A DNA stretch of 47,997 nt, taken from the NCBI GenBank assembly GCA_902594005.1, contig CACJKN010000007.1:1-47997 (forward strand), read 5' to 3'. This DNA comes from an uncultured SAR86 cluster bacterium. GTDB taxonomy: Bacteria > Pseudomonadota > Gammaproteobacteria > Magnimaribacterales > D2472. Every line of letters begins with the position of its first letter. The first letter of the stretch is position 1. This document shows, in pieces, positions 1 through 8,491 of this stretch. Position numbers and translations under genes: made by a program. The notes beneath the pieces were generated by a model. That model made no database searches. It was given only the letters and a program-made list of their open reading frames with translations, and was not told where the DNA came from.

Positions 1-2
1 AC

Positions 3-1001
3 AAAAGAATTATTATTTTTAGTATTGGTGGATCGAATCTTGGACCTGCACTAATGAATGATATTTTTAATAATTGTGATTTAGATATTATCTTCATCAC
101 AGGAAGCGATCCTGATGAGTATTATAATCTTAAGATACAAGATGAAGACGCTTTAGTTATATCTTCAAAGTCTTTTGGAACACTAGAAACGCTATCATCA
201 TATAAAGAGGTTTGTGGTAATAATTTTTTTCATAATACTTTTGCCATTACGGCAAATAAATCCAAAGCTTTAGATTTTGGTATTCATGAAGAGAACATAG
301 TTTCTTTTGACTCTTCAACAGGAGGAAGATTCTCGATCTGGAGTCCAATAAATTTAGTTTTATGTTTATTAGAGGGAGAGAAAGGATATAAAGATTTTTT
401 GAAGGGCGGCAAGGAAATGGATGATGCATGCATGAAAGGCCCTGAAGATAATCCAGCTTTTCAACTTGCAGTTCAAGATATTATTTATAACAATTTATTA
501 AATGCAGAAACGACCCTTGTAGTTAACTATGACTATAAGCTAAGAAATTTTATAAGTTTTGCACAACAGGTTGAAATGGAATCTAATGGTAAAAGTATTG
601 ATTCAAGCAATAAGAAAGTAGATTACCAGACAGGTTCAATTATTTGGGGTGGATATGGGCCTGAATCACAACACTCATTCTTTCAACATGTATTCCAAGG
701 AACAAAGCAGTTTAACAAATATTTTATTTGCTCTAAGTCCAATAAACTTAATTACAAACAGATGGCCGCTCAAATTGAATCTTTAGTTCAAGGGAATGAA
801 CAAGAAACAGATATTCATAAAAAAACTAACATTTCTGGAGCTACCAAGATTGAATTAAGCGACCTATCTCCTTATTCAATAGGACAGCTATTATCTCTAT
901 GGGAAAATAAAACTATTCTCAACAGCATTTTTTGGAATACAAACGCATTTGACCAATGGGGTGTCGAATTAGGTAAAATTAATACCAAAAAGCAATTGTA
1001 A
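3..1001 (+). CDS. pgi: Glucose-6-phosphate isomerase, 5'-truncated by window edge
   Basis: The enzyme interconverts glucose 6-phosphate and fructose 6-phosphate in the cytoplasm. The frame is open from base 3 and encodes the motif SIGGSNLGPAL before the first Met (base 54), so that Met is internal and 332 C-terminal residues of a roughly 550-residue enzyme are present. Family landmarks are SSKSFGTLET, GGRFSIWSP, QVEMESNGKS and, near the C-terminus, NAFDQWGVELGK, which carries the conserved Lys. The segment that commonly reads WGExGTNGQH reads WGGYGPESQH here, and no obvious HH dipeptide follows in the usual His region, so the protein is divergent. It sits 3 bases before uvrC. Identity as a PGI-family protein is strong; full activity is less certain. 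Confidence 0.9.
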   Translation, partial: KRIIIFSIGGSNLGPALMNDIFNNCDLDIIFITGSDPDEYYNLKIQDEDALVISSKSFGTLETLSSYKEVCGNNFFHNTFAITANKSKALDFGIHEENIVSFDSSTGGRFSIWSPINLVLCLLEGEKGYKDFLKGGKEMDDACMKGPEDNPAFQLAVQDIIYNNLLNAETTLVVNYDYKLRNFISFAQQVEMESNGKSIDSSNKKVDYQTGSIIWGGYGPESQHSFFQHVFQGTKQFNKYFICSKSNKLNYKQMAAQIESLVQGNEQETDIHKKTNISGATKIELSDLSPYSIGQLLSLWENKTILNSIFWNTNAFDQWGVELGKINTKKQL

Positions 1002-1004
1002 GAT

Positions 1005-2777
1005 TTGAAAGATAAAATTAAGAATATTCCTGAATCGCCAGGTGTTTATAAGTTTTTTTCTAAAAAAGAACTGATTTACATTGGAAAAGCAAAAAATCTT
1101 AAAAAAAGGACTTCATCCTATTTTGGAAAGTCTCTCAAGGATAGAAAAACAAACCAAATACGAAGACTAACCGATCACATTGAGGTTTTTATAACTAACA
1201 ATGAAGTTGAAGCGTTATTACTTGAACAAAATCTTATAAAAGAAAATAAACCTAGATTTAATATTCTTTTAAGAGATGACAAAACATATCCATATATATA
1301 TTTCTCTCTTGACCAAGAATTTCCAGGAATTTATCTCAAAAGAACAAAAAGTTCTGTTAATAAAAACTATATAGGACCATTTATAAGTTCTCAGGCTGTA
1401 AAAAACTCAATAAAAGACATCCAGAAAATATTTAGGATAAGAAATTGTTCTGATTCAACCTTCAAATCGAGGACTAGGCCATGTATTGAATTTCAGATGA
1501 AAAGATGCAGTGCGCCTTGTACAAAAAATATTTCAAAAGAAGAATATATGGAGGATATCGAAAAGTCTAAAGATTATCTTACATCTTCAAAAAGAAACTT
1601 GGTTTCTAATTTAAAAAAAGCTATGAAGAAAGCTTCTGATGAACTTAATTACGAAAAAGCAGCAGATATTAAGAATAGGATTAACCAAGTTGAGGTTATT
1701 AATGAAAAACAAGCCATCACTCCAAATGGAATTGATGCCGATATCTTCTCTGTAGAAAAGGTTAATAACTATGCTGGAATATGCATAGTAACCATTAGGG
1801 ATGGGAAAATACGAGGAACAAAAACTCATTTAGTTAAAGATGCTTTTCTTGAAACTACAAAGAATCTATATGAGTTAGCAGTTTTTAATTTCTACTCAAG
1901 TAAAGCTAATTTACCAAAGAAGGTATTCTTTGCATCTCCTTTAGATGAACTTTTTCTAATAAAAAAATGTATTAGAGATAATATTTCTGACAAAATAATT
2001 TTCCCAAAGACAAAAAATTCTTTTATCAATCCTATAGTTTCACTTGCAAAAAACAATGCTGCTCAAATAATCAAAAATCATTTAAGTAAAAAAGAAAAAT
2101 ATGCTTTTGCATATAAAGAACTTTCTGAGAGGCTTGGAGTAAAAAAAATAGAAAGAATAGATGCATTTGACATAAGTCATCAGTACATGCAACAAGGCGT
2201 TGGATCTTGTGTTGTATTTGCAGAGAGCGGGGCTTCAAAAAAAGATTACAGATTATTTAATATTCCAAATGATATCGCTGGGAATGATGTTGCATCAATG
2301 GAGCACGTTATTTCAAGAAGATTAAAATATTATGAAGATCATAAGCCTGACTTGATTTTAATTGATGGGGGAAGAGCCCAATTAAATTTCACAAATAAGA
2401 TTCTCAAAAATTTTGATATGGAGAAAATTATTGTTTTAGGAATAGCTAAAGGTAAAGGAAGGGTAAGAGCAACTGAAACAATATATACAAATAAGGGAGT
2501 TATAGAAATTGATCCTCATTCAGAATCTTTTAAGCTCCTAAGCGAGTTAAGAGATGAGTCGCATAGATTTGCGATATCTGCATCAAGAAAAAAAATACGC
2601 AAAACAAATAAGTATTCTGCATTGGATTCTGTTAAGGGAATAGGACCAATAACTAAAAAGGCATTATTAAAAAAGTTTAAGAGTCTGAAGGGAATAAAAG
2701 ATGCATCAAAAACTGATCTAATGACTATCAAAAATATTAATGAGACAATGGCATCTGAAATTAAACAAATACTATGA
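1005..2777 (+). CDS. uvrC: UvrABC system protein C (excinuclease subunit)
   Basis: UvrC is the nuclease subunit of nucleotide excision repair and makes the 3' and 5' incisions around UvrB-bound lesions. The 590 residues are close to the usual ~600. An N-terminal GIY-YIG domain (about residues 8-90; GVYKFF, LIYIGKAKNLKKR) is followed by a UvrB-interacting UVR motif (about 200-235, NYEKAADIKNRI). The RNase H-like endonuclease domain covers about 375-520 (DAFDISHQ, LILIDGGRAQLN), and a helix-hairpin-helix end follows (about 545-590, VKGIGPITKKALL). Translation starts at TTG, placed 3 bases after the pgi stop; no closer ATG preserves the GIY domain. The stop overlaps the pgsA start by 4 bases, which suggests coupling. 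uvrC-pgsA adjacency is typical of gammaproteobacteria. Confidence 0.97.
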   Translation: MKDKIKNIPESPGVYKFFSKKELIYIGKAKNLKKRTSSYFGKSLKDRKTNQIRRLTDHIEVFITNNEVEALLLEQNLIKENKPRFNILLRDDKTYPYIYFSLDQEFPGIYLKRTKSSVNKNYIGPFISSQAVKNSIKDIQKIFRIRNCSDSTFKSRTRPCIEFQMKRCSAPCTKNISKEEYMEDIEKSKDYLTSSKRNLVSNLKKAMKKASDELNYEKAADIKNRINQVEVINEKQAITPNGIDADIFSVEKVNNYAGICIVTIRDGKIRGTKTHLVKDAFLETTKNLYELAVFNFYSSKANLPKKVFFASPLDELFLIKKCIRDNISDKIIFPKTKNSFINPIVSLAKNNAAQIIKNHLSKKEKYAFAYKELSERLGVKKIERIDAFDISHQYMQQGVGSCVVFAESGASKKDYRLFNIPNDIAGNDVASMEHVISRRLKYYEDHKPDLILIDGGRAQLNFTNKILKNFDMEKIIVLGIAKGKGRVRATETIYTNKGVIEIDPHSESFKLLSELRDESHRFAISASRKKIRKTNKYSALDSVKGIGPITKKALLKKFKSLKGIKDASKTDLMTIKNINETMASEIKQIL

Positions 2778-3313
2778 TTACGACAATGCTCAACGCCCTT
2801 ACATTATCAAGAATCTTATGTGCAATATTGATTTACTTATTTTTATATCTTGAAAGTCAGTATTTAATAGCTTTATTATTATTTGGTATCGCTTCGTTTT
2901 CAGATTTCCTTGACGGCTACGTTGCAAGAAAAACAAATTCTGAGTCTGTGCTGGGTGAAATCTTAGATCCAATAGCCGATAAATTATTAATAGTATTCGT
3001 TCTAATAGGTTTAAGTATTAACCTTGATAGTTTTTTGATTGGATTTATTTCTGCAGTAATTATTTCCAGAGAAATTTGGGTTGCTGCCTTGAGAGATATA
3101 AATGCTAGGAATAATCAATCTGATAAGACAAAAGTAACTTTTTTAGCAAAGACAAAAACTGCTGTTCAAATGTTTGCCATATTAATGTATCTTTTTGGCC
3201 TTACAATAAACAGTATGGTGATTCTTTTCTTTGCCGATATTATTCTTATAATTGCGCTTTTTGTTACACTTCAGACGGGTTTCCAATATACAATCTCAAC
3301 TTTTAAGAAATGA
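2774..3313 (+). CDS. pgsA: CDP-diacylglycerol--glycerol-3-phosphate 3-phosphatidyltransferase
   Basis: This integral membrane enzyme makes phosphatidylglycerol phosphate, the committed step to phosphatidylglycerol and cardiolipin. The 179 residues match the family length. The CDP-alcohol phosphotransferase signature DG-x2-AR-x8-G-x3-D-x3-D is complete, from DGYVAR through GEILDPIAD at about residues 47-69. Several hydrophobic segments account for the membrane helices. The ATG overlaps the uvrC stop (ATGA) and the gene's own stop overlaps the kdsD start in the same way, so uvrC, pgsA and kdsD are probably one transcript. Confidence 0.97.
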   Translation: MITTMLNALTLSRILCAILIYLFLYLESQYLIALLLFGIASFSDFLDGYVARKTNSESVLGEILDPIADKLLIVFVLIGLSINLDSFLIGFISAVIISREIWVAALRDINARNNQSDKTKVTFLAKTKTAVQMFAILMYLFGLTINSMVILFFADIILIIALFVTLQTGFQYTISTFKK

Positions 3314-4278
3314 GCAAAGATAGAAAAATAACAGATATAGCTAAGCAAGTTATTGATGATGAGGTAGAAGCTCTTATTGGCTTGAAGAATTATATTGACG
3401 ATTGCTTTGAAGAAATTGTTAATGTTATTTGTGAGTGTAAAGGGCGTTTAATTTTTACTGGAATTGGTAAATCAGGGCATATAAGTAAGAAAATTTCTGC
3501 GACTTTATCAAGCACCGGTACTAGCTCTTTTTTTATGCACTCTACAGAAGCTTTTCATGGAGATCTTGGAATGATTCAGAGTGACGATATTGTTGTTGCA
3601 ATAAGTTATTCTGGTGAGACAGAGGATCTTCTTAAAACAATTCCGATTATAAAAAAGTTAGGTTGCTCTGTAATAGGCGTATCAGGAAATGATAAATCAA
3701 CACTATCTAAGATTTCTGACTATCATCAATTGATAAAAGTAGAAAAAGAAGCTTGCCCGCTTGATCTTGCACCAACTTCAAGTGCTACAGCAACTCTTGT
3801 TTGGGGAGATGCATTGGCAATTTCATTGATGAACAAAAAAGACTTTAAACCTGAAGATTTTGCCAAGTCACATCCTGGAGGCACTTTAGGGAAGAGATTA
3901 CTTCTTTCTGCAAAAGATGTAATGGTGTCAGGAGATGAAATGCCGATAATCAACTATGATGAATTATCAAAAGATGTCATAAAAATTATTTCCGAAAAGG
4001 GAATAGGCGCCACATTTGTAAAAGATCAAGACGGCATGGTTATTGGTTTAATAACTGATGGAGATATAAGAAGGGCTATTGATAAATCTAATTATTTTTT
4101 TGATATGACAGCTCAAGACTTTATGAGTAAAGATTTTATTTCAGTTACCGTTGATGATTTAGCATCTGAATGCTTAAAAATTATGGCTGAAAAGAAGATT
4201 GGTTGCCTTGCTGTTATGAAGGATAAGGCATTAGTTGGGATTATTAATCAAAAAGACTTAGTTAAACTTGGCATCTAA
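3310..4278 (+). CDS. kdsD: Arabinose-5-phosphate isomerase (KdsD/KpsF family)
   Basis: The enzyme converts ribulose 5-phosphate to arabinose 5-phosphate, the first step of Kdo synthesis for lipopolysaccharide. The 322-residue protein has the standard architecture. A SIS sugar-isomerase domain (about residues 30-180; GIGKSGHISKK, STEAFHGDLGM, SYSGETEDL, LAPTSSATA, SHPGGTLGKRL) is followed by two CBS domains (about 205-265 and 270-322). It is coupled to pgsA by a 4-base overlap and shares one base with the next start (TAATG). Kdo synthesis implies a Gram-negative outer membrane. In enteric bacteria kdsD lies elsewhere, so its position between pgsA and the tRNAs is specific to this lineage. Confidence 0.96.
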   Translation: MSKDRKITDIAKQVIDDEVEALIGLKNYIDDCFEEIVNVICECKGRLIFTGIGKSGHISKKISATLSSTGTSSFFMHSTEAFHGDLGMIQSDDIVVAISYSGETEDLLKTIPIIKKLGCSVIGVSGNDKSTLSKISDYHQLIKVEKEACPLDLAPTSSATATLVWGDALAISLMNKKDFKPEDFAKSHPGGTLGKRLLLSAKDVMVSGDEMPIINYDELSKDVIKIISEKGIGATFVKDQDGMVIGLITDGDIRRAIDKSNYFFDMTAQDFMSKDFISVTVDDLASECLKIMAEKKIGCLAVMKDKALVGIINQKDLVKLGI

Positions 4279-4685
4279 TGAAAATTTTAATTATGGGTTT
4301 ATCGGGAAGTGGGAAGACATTCCTCTCAAAGCTTTTACAAAAAGAACTATCATGCGCTTGGTACAATGCTGATAATCTAAGAGAGATGGCAAATGATTGG
4401 GATTTTTCAGATGAAGGAAGGAAAAGACAAAGCCACAGAATGAAAGCTTTAGCAGATTTTGAAAAAGAAAATGGAAGAAAAGTTATATGCGATTTTATTT
4501 GTCCTACAAAAGATGCAAGAAAAATTTTTGAGGCTGATTTCACTATTTGGATGGACACAATTAAAGAAAGTAATTACAAGGATACAGATTTAATTTTTCA
4601 GAAACCGGAGAATATAAATTTAAGAATCTCAAAATGGAATGAATATAGTCCAAAAGAAGTTGCGAAATTAATTAAAAATGTTTGA
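4278..4685 (+). CDS. Adenylylsulfate-kinase-like P-loop small-molecule kinase
   Basis: This 135-residue P-loop protein resembles APS kinase (CysC) throughout. It has a Walker A (GLSGSGKT, about residues 8-15), an ADNLRE motif like the DGDNVR of CysC, a DFSDEGRKRQ stretch like GFSDEDR, and DFICPTKDAR in place of SFISPFRxDR. It is shorter than CysC (about 175-200 residues), mainly at the C-terminal end. No sulfate-assimilation genes are near. Its start overlaps the kdsD stop by one base, and its 3' end overlaps a small nucleotidyltransferase by 8 bases. A kinase plus nucleotidyltransferase pair could activate a phosphorylated alcohol or amide for surface glycans. The substrate is unknown; true APS kinase activity is possible but not supported by context. 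Confidence 0.75.
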   Translation: MKILIMGLSGSGKTFLSKLLQKELSCAWYNADNLREMANDWDFSDEGRKRQSHRMKALADFEKENGRKVICDFICPTKDARKIFEADFTIWMDTIKESNYKDTDLIFQKPENINLRISKWNEYSPKEVAKLIKNV

Positions 4686-5070
4686 TACAAAAAAACCTAC
4701 AGTTCTTCTTTTAGGAAGATGGCAACCTTGGCATGATGGTCACTTAGAACTCTTTAAAAGGGCAATATCCAAGACTGGCCAAGTAATAATTCAAGTGAGA
4801 GATGTTAAAGATTCTTCAGGCGGGGTGGGTCAAGATGATAATCCTTTCTCTTTTGAGGAAATTGCTAACAATATTGAAAAGAAACTAAATCTGTCGGGGT
4901 ATTGCTTAAATGAGCACTACCTCATACAGTTAGTTCCAAATATAACCAACATTACATATGGACGGGGAGTTGGATATAAAATTGAACAAGAATCTTTTGA
5001 ATCGGAGATTGAGTCAATTAGCGCAACTAAGATTAGAAAGACTTTAAGAGAAGAGGGTAAAATTGAATAA
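4678..5070 (+). CDS. Small HxGH nucleotidyltransferase (cytidylyl/adenylyltransferase family)
   Basis: A 130-residue nucleotidyltransferase of the HIGH superfamily. The nucleotide-binding motif is GRWQPWHDGH (about residues 13-22), with His-x-Gly-His complete, and the C-terminal ISATKIRKTL corresponds to the family's ISSTxIR motif. The GRxQPxHxGH and NPF patterns recall archaeal-type NMN adenylyltransferases, while the size matches TagD-type glycerol-3-phosphate cytidylyltransferases. It starts inside the last 8 bases of the APS-kinase-like gene, so the two are translationally coupled and probably act in sequence: the kinase makes a phosphate ester and this enzyme makes its CDP or ADP derivative. 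The substrate cannot be read from the sequence. It ends 3 bases before the tRNA-Cys gene. Confidence 0.75.
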   Translation: MFDTKKPTVLLLGRWQPWHDGHLELFKRAISKTGQVIIQVRDVKDSSGGVGQDDNPFSFEEIANNIEKKLNLSGYCLNEHYLIQLVPNITNITYGRGVGYKIEQESFESEIESISATKIRKTLREEGKIE

Positions 5071-5073
5071 ATT

Positions 5074-5147
5074 GGCTGGGTGGCAGAGTGGTCATGCAGC
5101 GGACTGCAAATCCGTGTACGCCGGTTCGATTCCGGCCTCAGCCTCCA
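5074..5147 (+). tRNA. cysT: tRNA-Cys (anticodon GCA)
   Basis: A full cloverleaf can be folded. The 7-base acceptor stem (GGCTGGG with CTCAGCC, one G-T pair) closes the molecule. The anticodon stem GCGGA/TCCGT carries the loop CTGCAAA with anticodon GCA at 5106-5108. The T-arm is GCCGG-TTCGATT-CCGGC, the discriminator is T (U in the RNA), and the 3' CCA is encoded at 5145-5147. Together with the next tRNA it matches the cysT-leuZ pair found after pgsA in enteric bacteria. Confidence 0.97.
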
Positions 5148-5148
5148 G

Positions 5149-5154
5149 TATAAT
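5149..5154 (+). promoter_or_regulatory. Candidate -10 box for tRNA-Leu
   Basis: TATAAT stands between the two tRNA genes, 9 bases upstream of the first base of tRNA-Leu, a good distance for transcription starting just before it. The -35 region would fall in the T-arm of tRNA-Cys and is poor, so this may be chance in AT-rich sequence or a weak secondary promoter. Confidence 0.3.
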
Positions 5155-5163
5155 ATGCTCCAT

Positions 5164-5250
5164 GCCCAGGTGGTGGAATTGGTAGACACAAGGGATTTAA
5201 AATCCCTCGAAGGCAACTTCGTGCCGGTTCAAGTCCGGCTCTGGGCACCA
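5164..5250 (+). tRNA. leuZ: tRNA-Leu (anticodon TAA)
   Basis: An 87-base class II tRNA with a long variable arm, as expected for leucine. The acceptor stem is GCCCAGG with TCTGGGC, the anticodon stem is AGGGA/TCCCT with loop TTTAAAA, and the anticodon TAA lies at 5198-5200. The variable arm contains CGAAGGCAACTTCG. The T-arm is GCCGG-TTCAAGT-CCGGC, and the discriminator A is followed by an encoded CCA. The first glycan block begins 38 bases downstream, so this tRNA marks the edge of the accessory region. Confidence 0.97.
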
Positions 5251-5287
5251 AGATAAAATATGAGATAATGTTTAAAGAGTGAATGAT

Positions 5288-6205
5288 ATGGATGATAAAA
5301 AACTTTTTGAAAATGATGAAATAAATCTATATGAATTATTTAAAACTTTTTGGGATTCAAAGTGGCTTATTTCTTCAATTACAATAGCTTCTTGTATTTT
5401 TATTGTTCTTTTTTCCCTTTCCATACCTAATATCTATAGATCATCAGCACTCGTCATGCCTGCTCAAAGCCAAGGTTCTAGTATGTCCAGCTCACTTTCT
5501 GGTCTTGGAGGTTTAGCTAGCATGGCCGGAATAAGCATTCCATCCGGAAACTCAAATAATAAAGAAGAAGCAATTGCTGTTTTAACTTCGCATCAATTTC
5601 TTGAGGATTTTATAGTCAATAATGATATCTTGCTCCCTCTTATGGCTTCAAAAGGTTGGGATGCAAAAAAAAATGAGTTAATTATCAATCCTAAAATATA
5701 TGACACAAAGAATAAAAAATGGACAGGTAAAACTAATGCCGCTCCCTCTATTCAAGAAGCAGTAAGAAGCTTTAGGCAAATTTACATCGTTTCCGAAAAT
5801 AAAAAAAATGGGTTCGTAACAATTTCAATAGATTTTTATTCACCTTATGTTTCAAAAGAATGGATTGACCTTATCATTGAAAATATAAATGAAACCATGC
5901 GAGTTCAAGCGGTGAGCATAGCAACATCCTCGCTGAATTATTTGAATGAGCAGATAAGCAAGACTAATATTTCTGAAATAAAGATTGTTTTATCTGAGCT
6001 TGCCAAATCCGAAACACAAAAAATAATGTTATCTAAATCATCACCTGAGTATGTGTTCAAGACAATCGATAAGGCATTTGCTCCTGAGATAAAGATTAGT
6101 CCTAGGAGATCTGTTATTTGCATTATAGGTGCATTGGTAGGATTCTCTCTATCTTTAATTATTTCTATTCTATTAAGGCTAAGAAAAGAAAAACATAATT
6201 CATGA
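5288..6205 (+). CDS. wzz: Wzz-type polysaccharide chain-length regulator
   Basis: A polysaccharide co-polymerase of the inner membrane that sets the modal length of Wzy-made chains. An N-terminal membrane helix (about residues 31-50, [15 protein letters not shown]) and a C-terminal helix (about 277-299) flank a periplasmic domain. A proline-containing [11 protein letters not shown] stretch sits just before the second helix, as usual. There is no kinase domain or Walker motif, so it is Wzz rather than Wzc. I chose the ATG at 5288 because AAGAG (5275-5279) lies 8 bases upstream; a GTG at 5279 in the same frame would overlap that site and add three residues. It begins 38 bases after tRNA-Leu and overlaps the next gene by 4 bases. 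Confidence 0.88.
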   Translation: MDDKKLFENDEINLYELFKTFWDSKWLISSITIASCIFIVLFSLSIPNIYRSSALVMPAQSQGSSMSSSLSGLGGLASMAGISIPSGNSNNKEEAIAVLTSHQFLEDFIVNNDILLPLMASKGWDAKKNELIINPKIYDTKNKKWTGKTNAAPSIQEAVRSFRQIYIVSENKKNGFVTISIDFYSPYVSKEWIDLIIENINETMRVQAVSIATSSLNYLNEQISKTNISEIKIVLSELAKSETQKIMLSKSSPEYVFKTIDKAFAPEIKISPRRSVICIIGALVGFSLSLIISILLRLRKEKHNS

Positions 6206-7209
6206 AAATTTTAGTCACCGGATCGGCAGGCTTTATTGGCTCATCTGTCATCAAAAGTTTATTACAAAGGGGGGATGAAGTCGTTGGTATAGACAACATG
6301 AATAATTATTATGATCCTCAAATCAAGATCGATAGATTATCTCAATTCAAGGATCACCATAACTACTCTAATATAAAGGGTGATATCGCTGATAATAATT
6401 TACTTACTAATTGCTTCGAAGAACATCAATTTGATACGGTTGTTAATTTAGCTGCTCAAGCAGGAGTCAGATACTCGATTGAAAATCCAAGAGCATATAT
6501 TGATAGCAATATTGTTGGGTTTTTAAATATTTTAGAATGTTGCAGAAATAATCAGATACAAAATCTCGTCTATGCAAGCAGCTCAAGTGTTTATGGTGCA
6601 AATGAATCTATGCCATTTTCTGTTGAGGACAATGTTGATCATCCATTAAGTCTTTATGCGGCCAGTAAGAAATCTAATGAGCTAATGGCTCATACCTATA
6701 GTGAACTTTATGAGCTTCCAACAACTGGCCTAAGATTTTTTACAGTTTATGGACCATGGGGAAGACCCGATATGGCGCTATTTAAATTTACAAAATCTAT
6801 TCTTGAAGGTAAAGAAATAGAGGTATTCAATTATGGCAATCATAAAAGGGATTTTACCTACATAGATGATATTGTTTCAGGCGTTATAAAAGTGATAGAC
6901 AATCCAGCGCAAAGAAATCAAGATTGGACTGGAAAAAATCCAGATCCAAGTTCAAGCAGGGCACCTTGGAAAGTTTATAATATTGGTAACAATTCTCCTG
7001 TTGAATTAAATGAATTTATAAATGCAATAGAAAGCTCGTTAGGCATAAAGGCTAAAAAGAAATTATTACCTCTTCAACCTGGCGATGTGCCTGATACTTT
7101 TGCAGACGTTAAAGCTTTAGAAAGAGATTTTGGGTATCGACCTGAAACAAGTGTATTGGCGGGTATTGATAAATTTGTTACTTGGTACAAAGAATATTTT
7201 AAATTATAA
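6202..7209 (+). CDS. UDP-glucuronate 4-epimerase-like SDR
   Basis: An extended short-chain dehydrogenase that most resembles bacterial UDP-glucuronate 4-epimerases, which make UDP-galacturonate. The NAD-binding GxxGxxG is GSAGFIG (residues 7-13). The catalytic Tyr and Lys are in YAASK (Y152, K156). Subfamily signatures are [21 protein letters not shown] and [15 protein letters not shown]. Length (335) is normal. The neighbouring TviB-like dehydrogenase and distal ugd make nucleotide uronic acids, so an epimerase acting on UDP-GlcA or UDP-GlcNAcA fits. It overlaps wzz by 4 bases. Confidence 0.88.
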   Translation: MKILVTGSAGFIGSSVIKSLLQRGDEVVGIDNMNNYYDPQIKIDRLSQFKDHHNYSNIKGDIADNNLLTNCFEEHQFDTVVNLAAQAGVRYSIENPRAYIDSNIVGFLNILECCRNNQIQNLVYASSSSVYGANESMPFSVEDNVDHPLSLYAASKKSNELMAHTYSELYELPTTGLRFFTVYGPWGRPDMALFKFTKSILEGKEIEVFNYGNHKRDFTYIDDIVSGVIKVIDNPAQRNQDWTGKNPDPSSSRAPWKVYNIGNNSPVELNEFINAIESSLGIKAKKKLLPLQPGDVPDTFADVKALERDFGYRPETSVLAGIDKFVTWYKEYFKL

Positions 7210-7213
7210 ATAA

Positions 7214-8488
7214 ATGAAATCTGATGATTTAAAAATAGCTGTGATCGGATTGGGTTATGTTGGACTCCCTTTAGCAATTGAGTTTGGTAAAAATAGAGAA
7301 GTAGTTGGATTTGATATAAATGAATCTAGGATTGATGAGTTAAATAAAGGAGAAGACTCTACCCTAGAATGTTCTTCAGAAGAGTTGCAAGAAGCAAAAT
7401 ATATTTCTTTTACTTCTAATTTAGAAGATATTGCTTCATGTAATTGTTTTATTATTACAGTCCCAACGCCAATAAAAGATAATAATTTACCAGACCTTAA
7501 TCCGTTAAGAAAAGCTTCTGAGACCGTTGGACAAATACTTAAAATAAATGATCTCGTGATTTATGAATCAACAGTCTATCCTGGAGCAACTGAAGAATTT
7601 TGTGTACCAATTCTTGAGAGATGTTCAGGCCTTAAATTTAATAAAGATTTCTTTTGCGGGTATAGCCCTGAAAGAATAAATCCTGGAGATAAAAACCATA
7701 AATTAGTTAATATCGTTAAGGTTACATCTGGCTCAACAGAAAAAATATCAAACTTAGTTGATGATTTATATAAAGGAATAATTACAGCTGGAACTCATAA
7801 AGCCGATAGCATTAAAGTTGCAGAGGCTGCTAAGATAATTGAAAACACTCAAAGAGATTTAAATATAGCCTTAATTAATGAACTAGCTGTTATATTTAAT
7901 CAACTAGATATTGATACTGAGGCAGTCTTGAAGGCTGCTGGAACAAAATGGAATTTTTTACCATTTAGACCTGGATTAGTTGGTGGACATTGTATTGGAG
8001 TAGACCCCTATTATTTAACACATAAGGCTCAATCCATTGGTTATGATCCAAAAGTAATATTAGCCGGGAGAAGACTCAATGACAGCATGGGAAAATATGT
8101 TGTTGATAAGCTTATAAAAGCAATGGAAGACAAAGATATTGAAATAAACTCATCAAAAGTCCTAGTCATGGGACTTACATTTAAAGAAAATTGCCCAGAC
8201 TTAAGAAATTCTAAAGTTGCAGACATAATTGAAGAGCTTTTGTCTCTTGAGGTTAGAGTTGATGTTCATGATCCATGGGTAAACAAGTCTGAAGCCGAAA
8301 GATCTTTTGGTCTCGTCCCCAAAACAGATTTAATTAACGGAGCTTATGATGCAGTATTACTTACTGTTGCGCATGAGGAATATAAAAATATGCAACCAGA
8401 TGAAATAAAAGCTCTCTTAAAAAAAGAGGGTATCTTATATGATCTAAAATCAATCTTTCCAAAATCCTCTTCGGACTTGCGATTGTAG
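7214..8488 (+). CDS. tviB: UDP-N-acetylhexosamine 6-dehydrogenase (TviB/WbpO family)
   Basis: An NAD-dependent nucleotide-sugar dehydrogenase that oxidises C6 of UDP-GlcNAc or UDP-GalNAc to the uronic acid. The Rossmann motif GLGYVG is at residues 12-17, and the catalytic Cys260 lies in [12 protein letters not shown]. The [22 protein letters not shown] and [13 protein letters not shown] segments distinguish the TviB/WbpO group from UDP-glucose dehydrogenases. At 424 residues it is full length. The 4-base gap after the epimerase suggests the two act on the same sugar, giving a GalNAcA-type residue. Whether the substrate is GlcNAc or GalNAc cannot be decided here. Confidence 0.92.
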   Translation: MKSDDLKIAVIGLGYVGLPLAIEFGKNREVVGFDINESRIDELNKGEDSTLECSSEELQEAKYISFTSNLEDIASCNCFIITVPTPIKDNNLPDLNPLRKASETVGQILKINDLVIYESTVYPGATEEFCVPILERCSGLKFNKDFFCGYSPERINPGDKNHKLVNIVKVTSGSTEKISNLVDDLYKGIITAGTHKADSIKVAEAAKIIENTQRDLNIALINELAVIFNQLDIDTEAVLKAAGTKWNFLPFRPGLVGGHCIGVDPYYLTHKAQSIGYDPKVILAGRRLNDSMGKYVVDKLIKAMEDKDIEINSSKVLVMGLTFKENCPDLRNSKVADIIEELLSLEVRVDVHDPWVNKSEAERSFGLVPKTDLINGAYDAVLLTVAHEEYKNMQPDEIKALLKKEGILYDLKSIFPKSSSDLRL

Positions 8489-8491
8489 TTT

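Noticed and set aside
4917-5216. Minus-strand open frame across the two tRNA genes
   Set aside because: It spans the end of the nucleotidyltransferase gene and both tRNAs; its sequence is only the reverse complement of these and shows no family similarity.
5279-5287. GTG start for wzz
   Set aside because: The likely ribosome site AAGAG would overlap that codon, while it is well spaced from the ATG at 5288.
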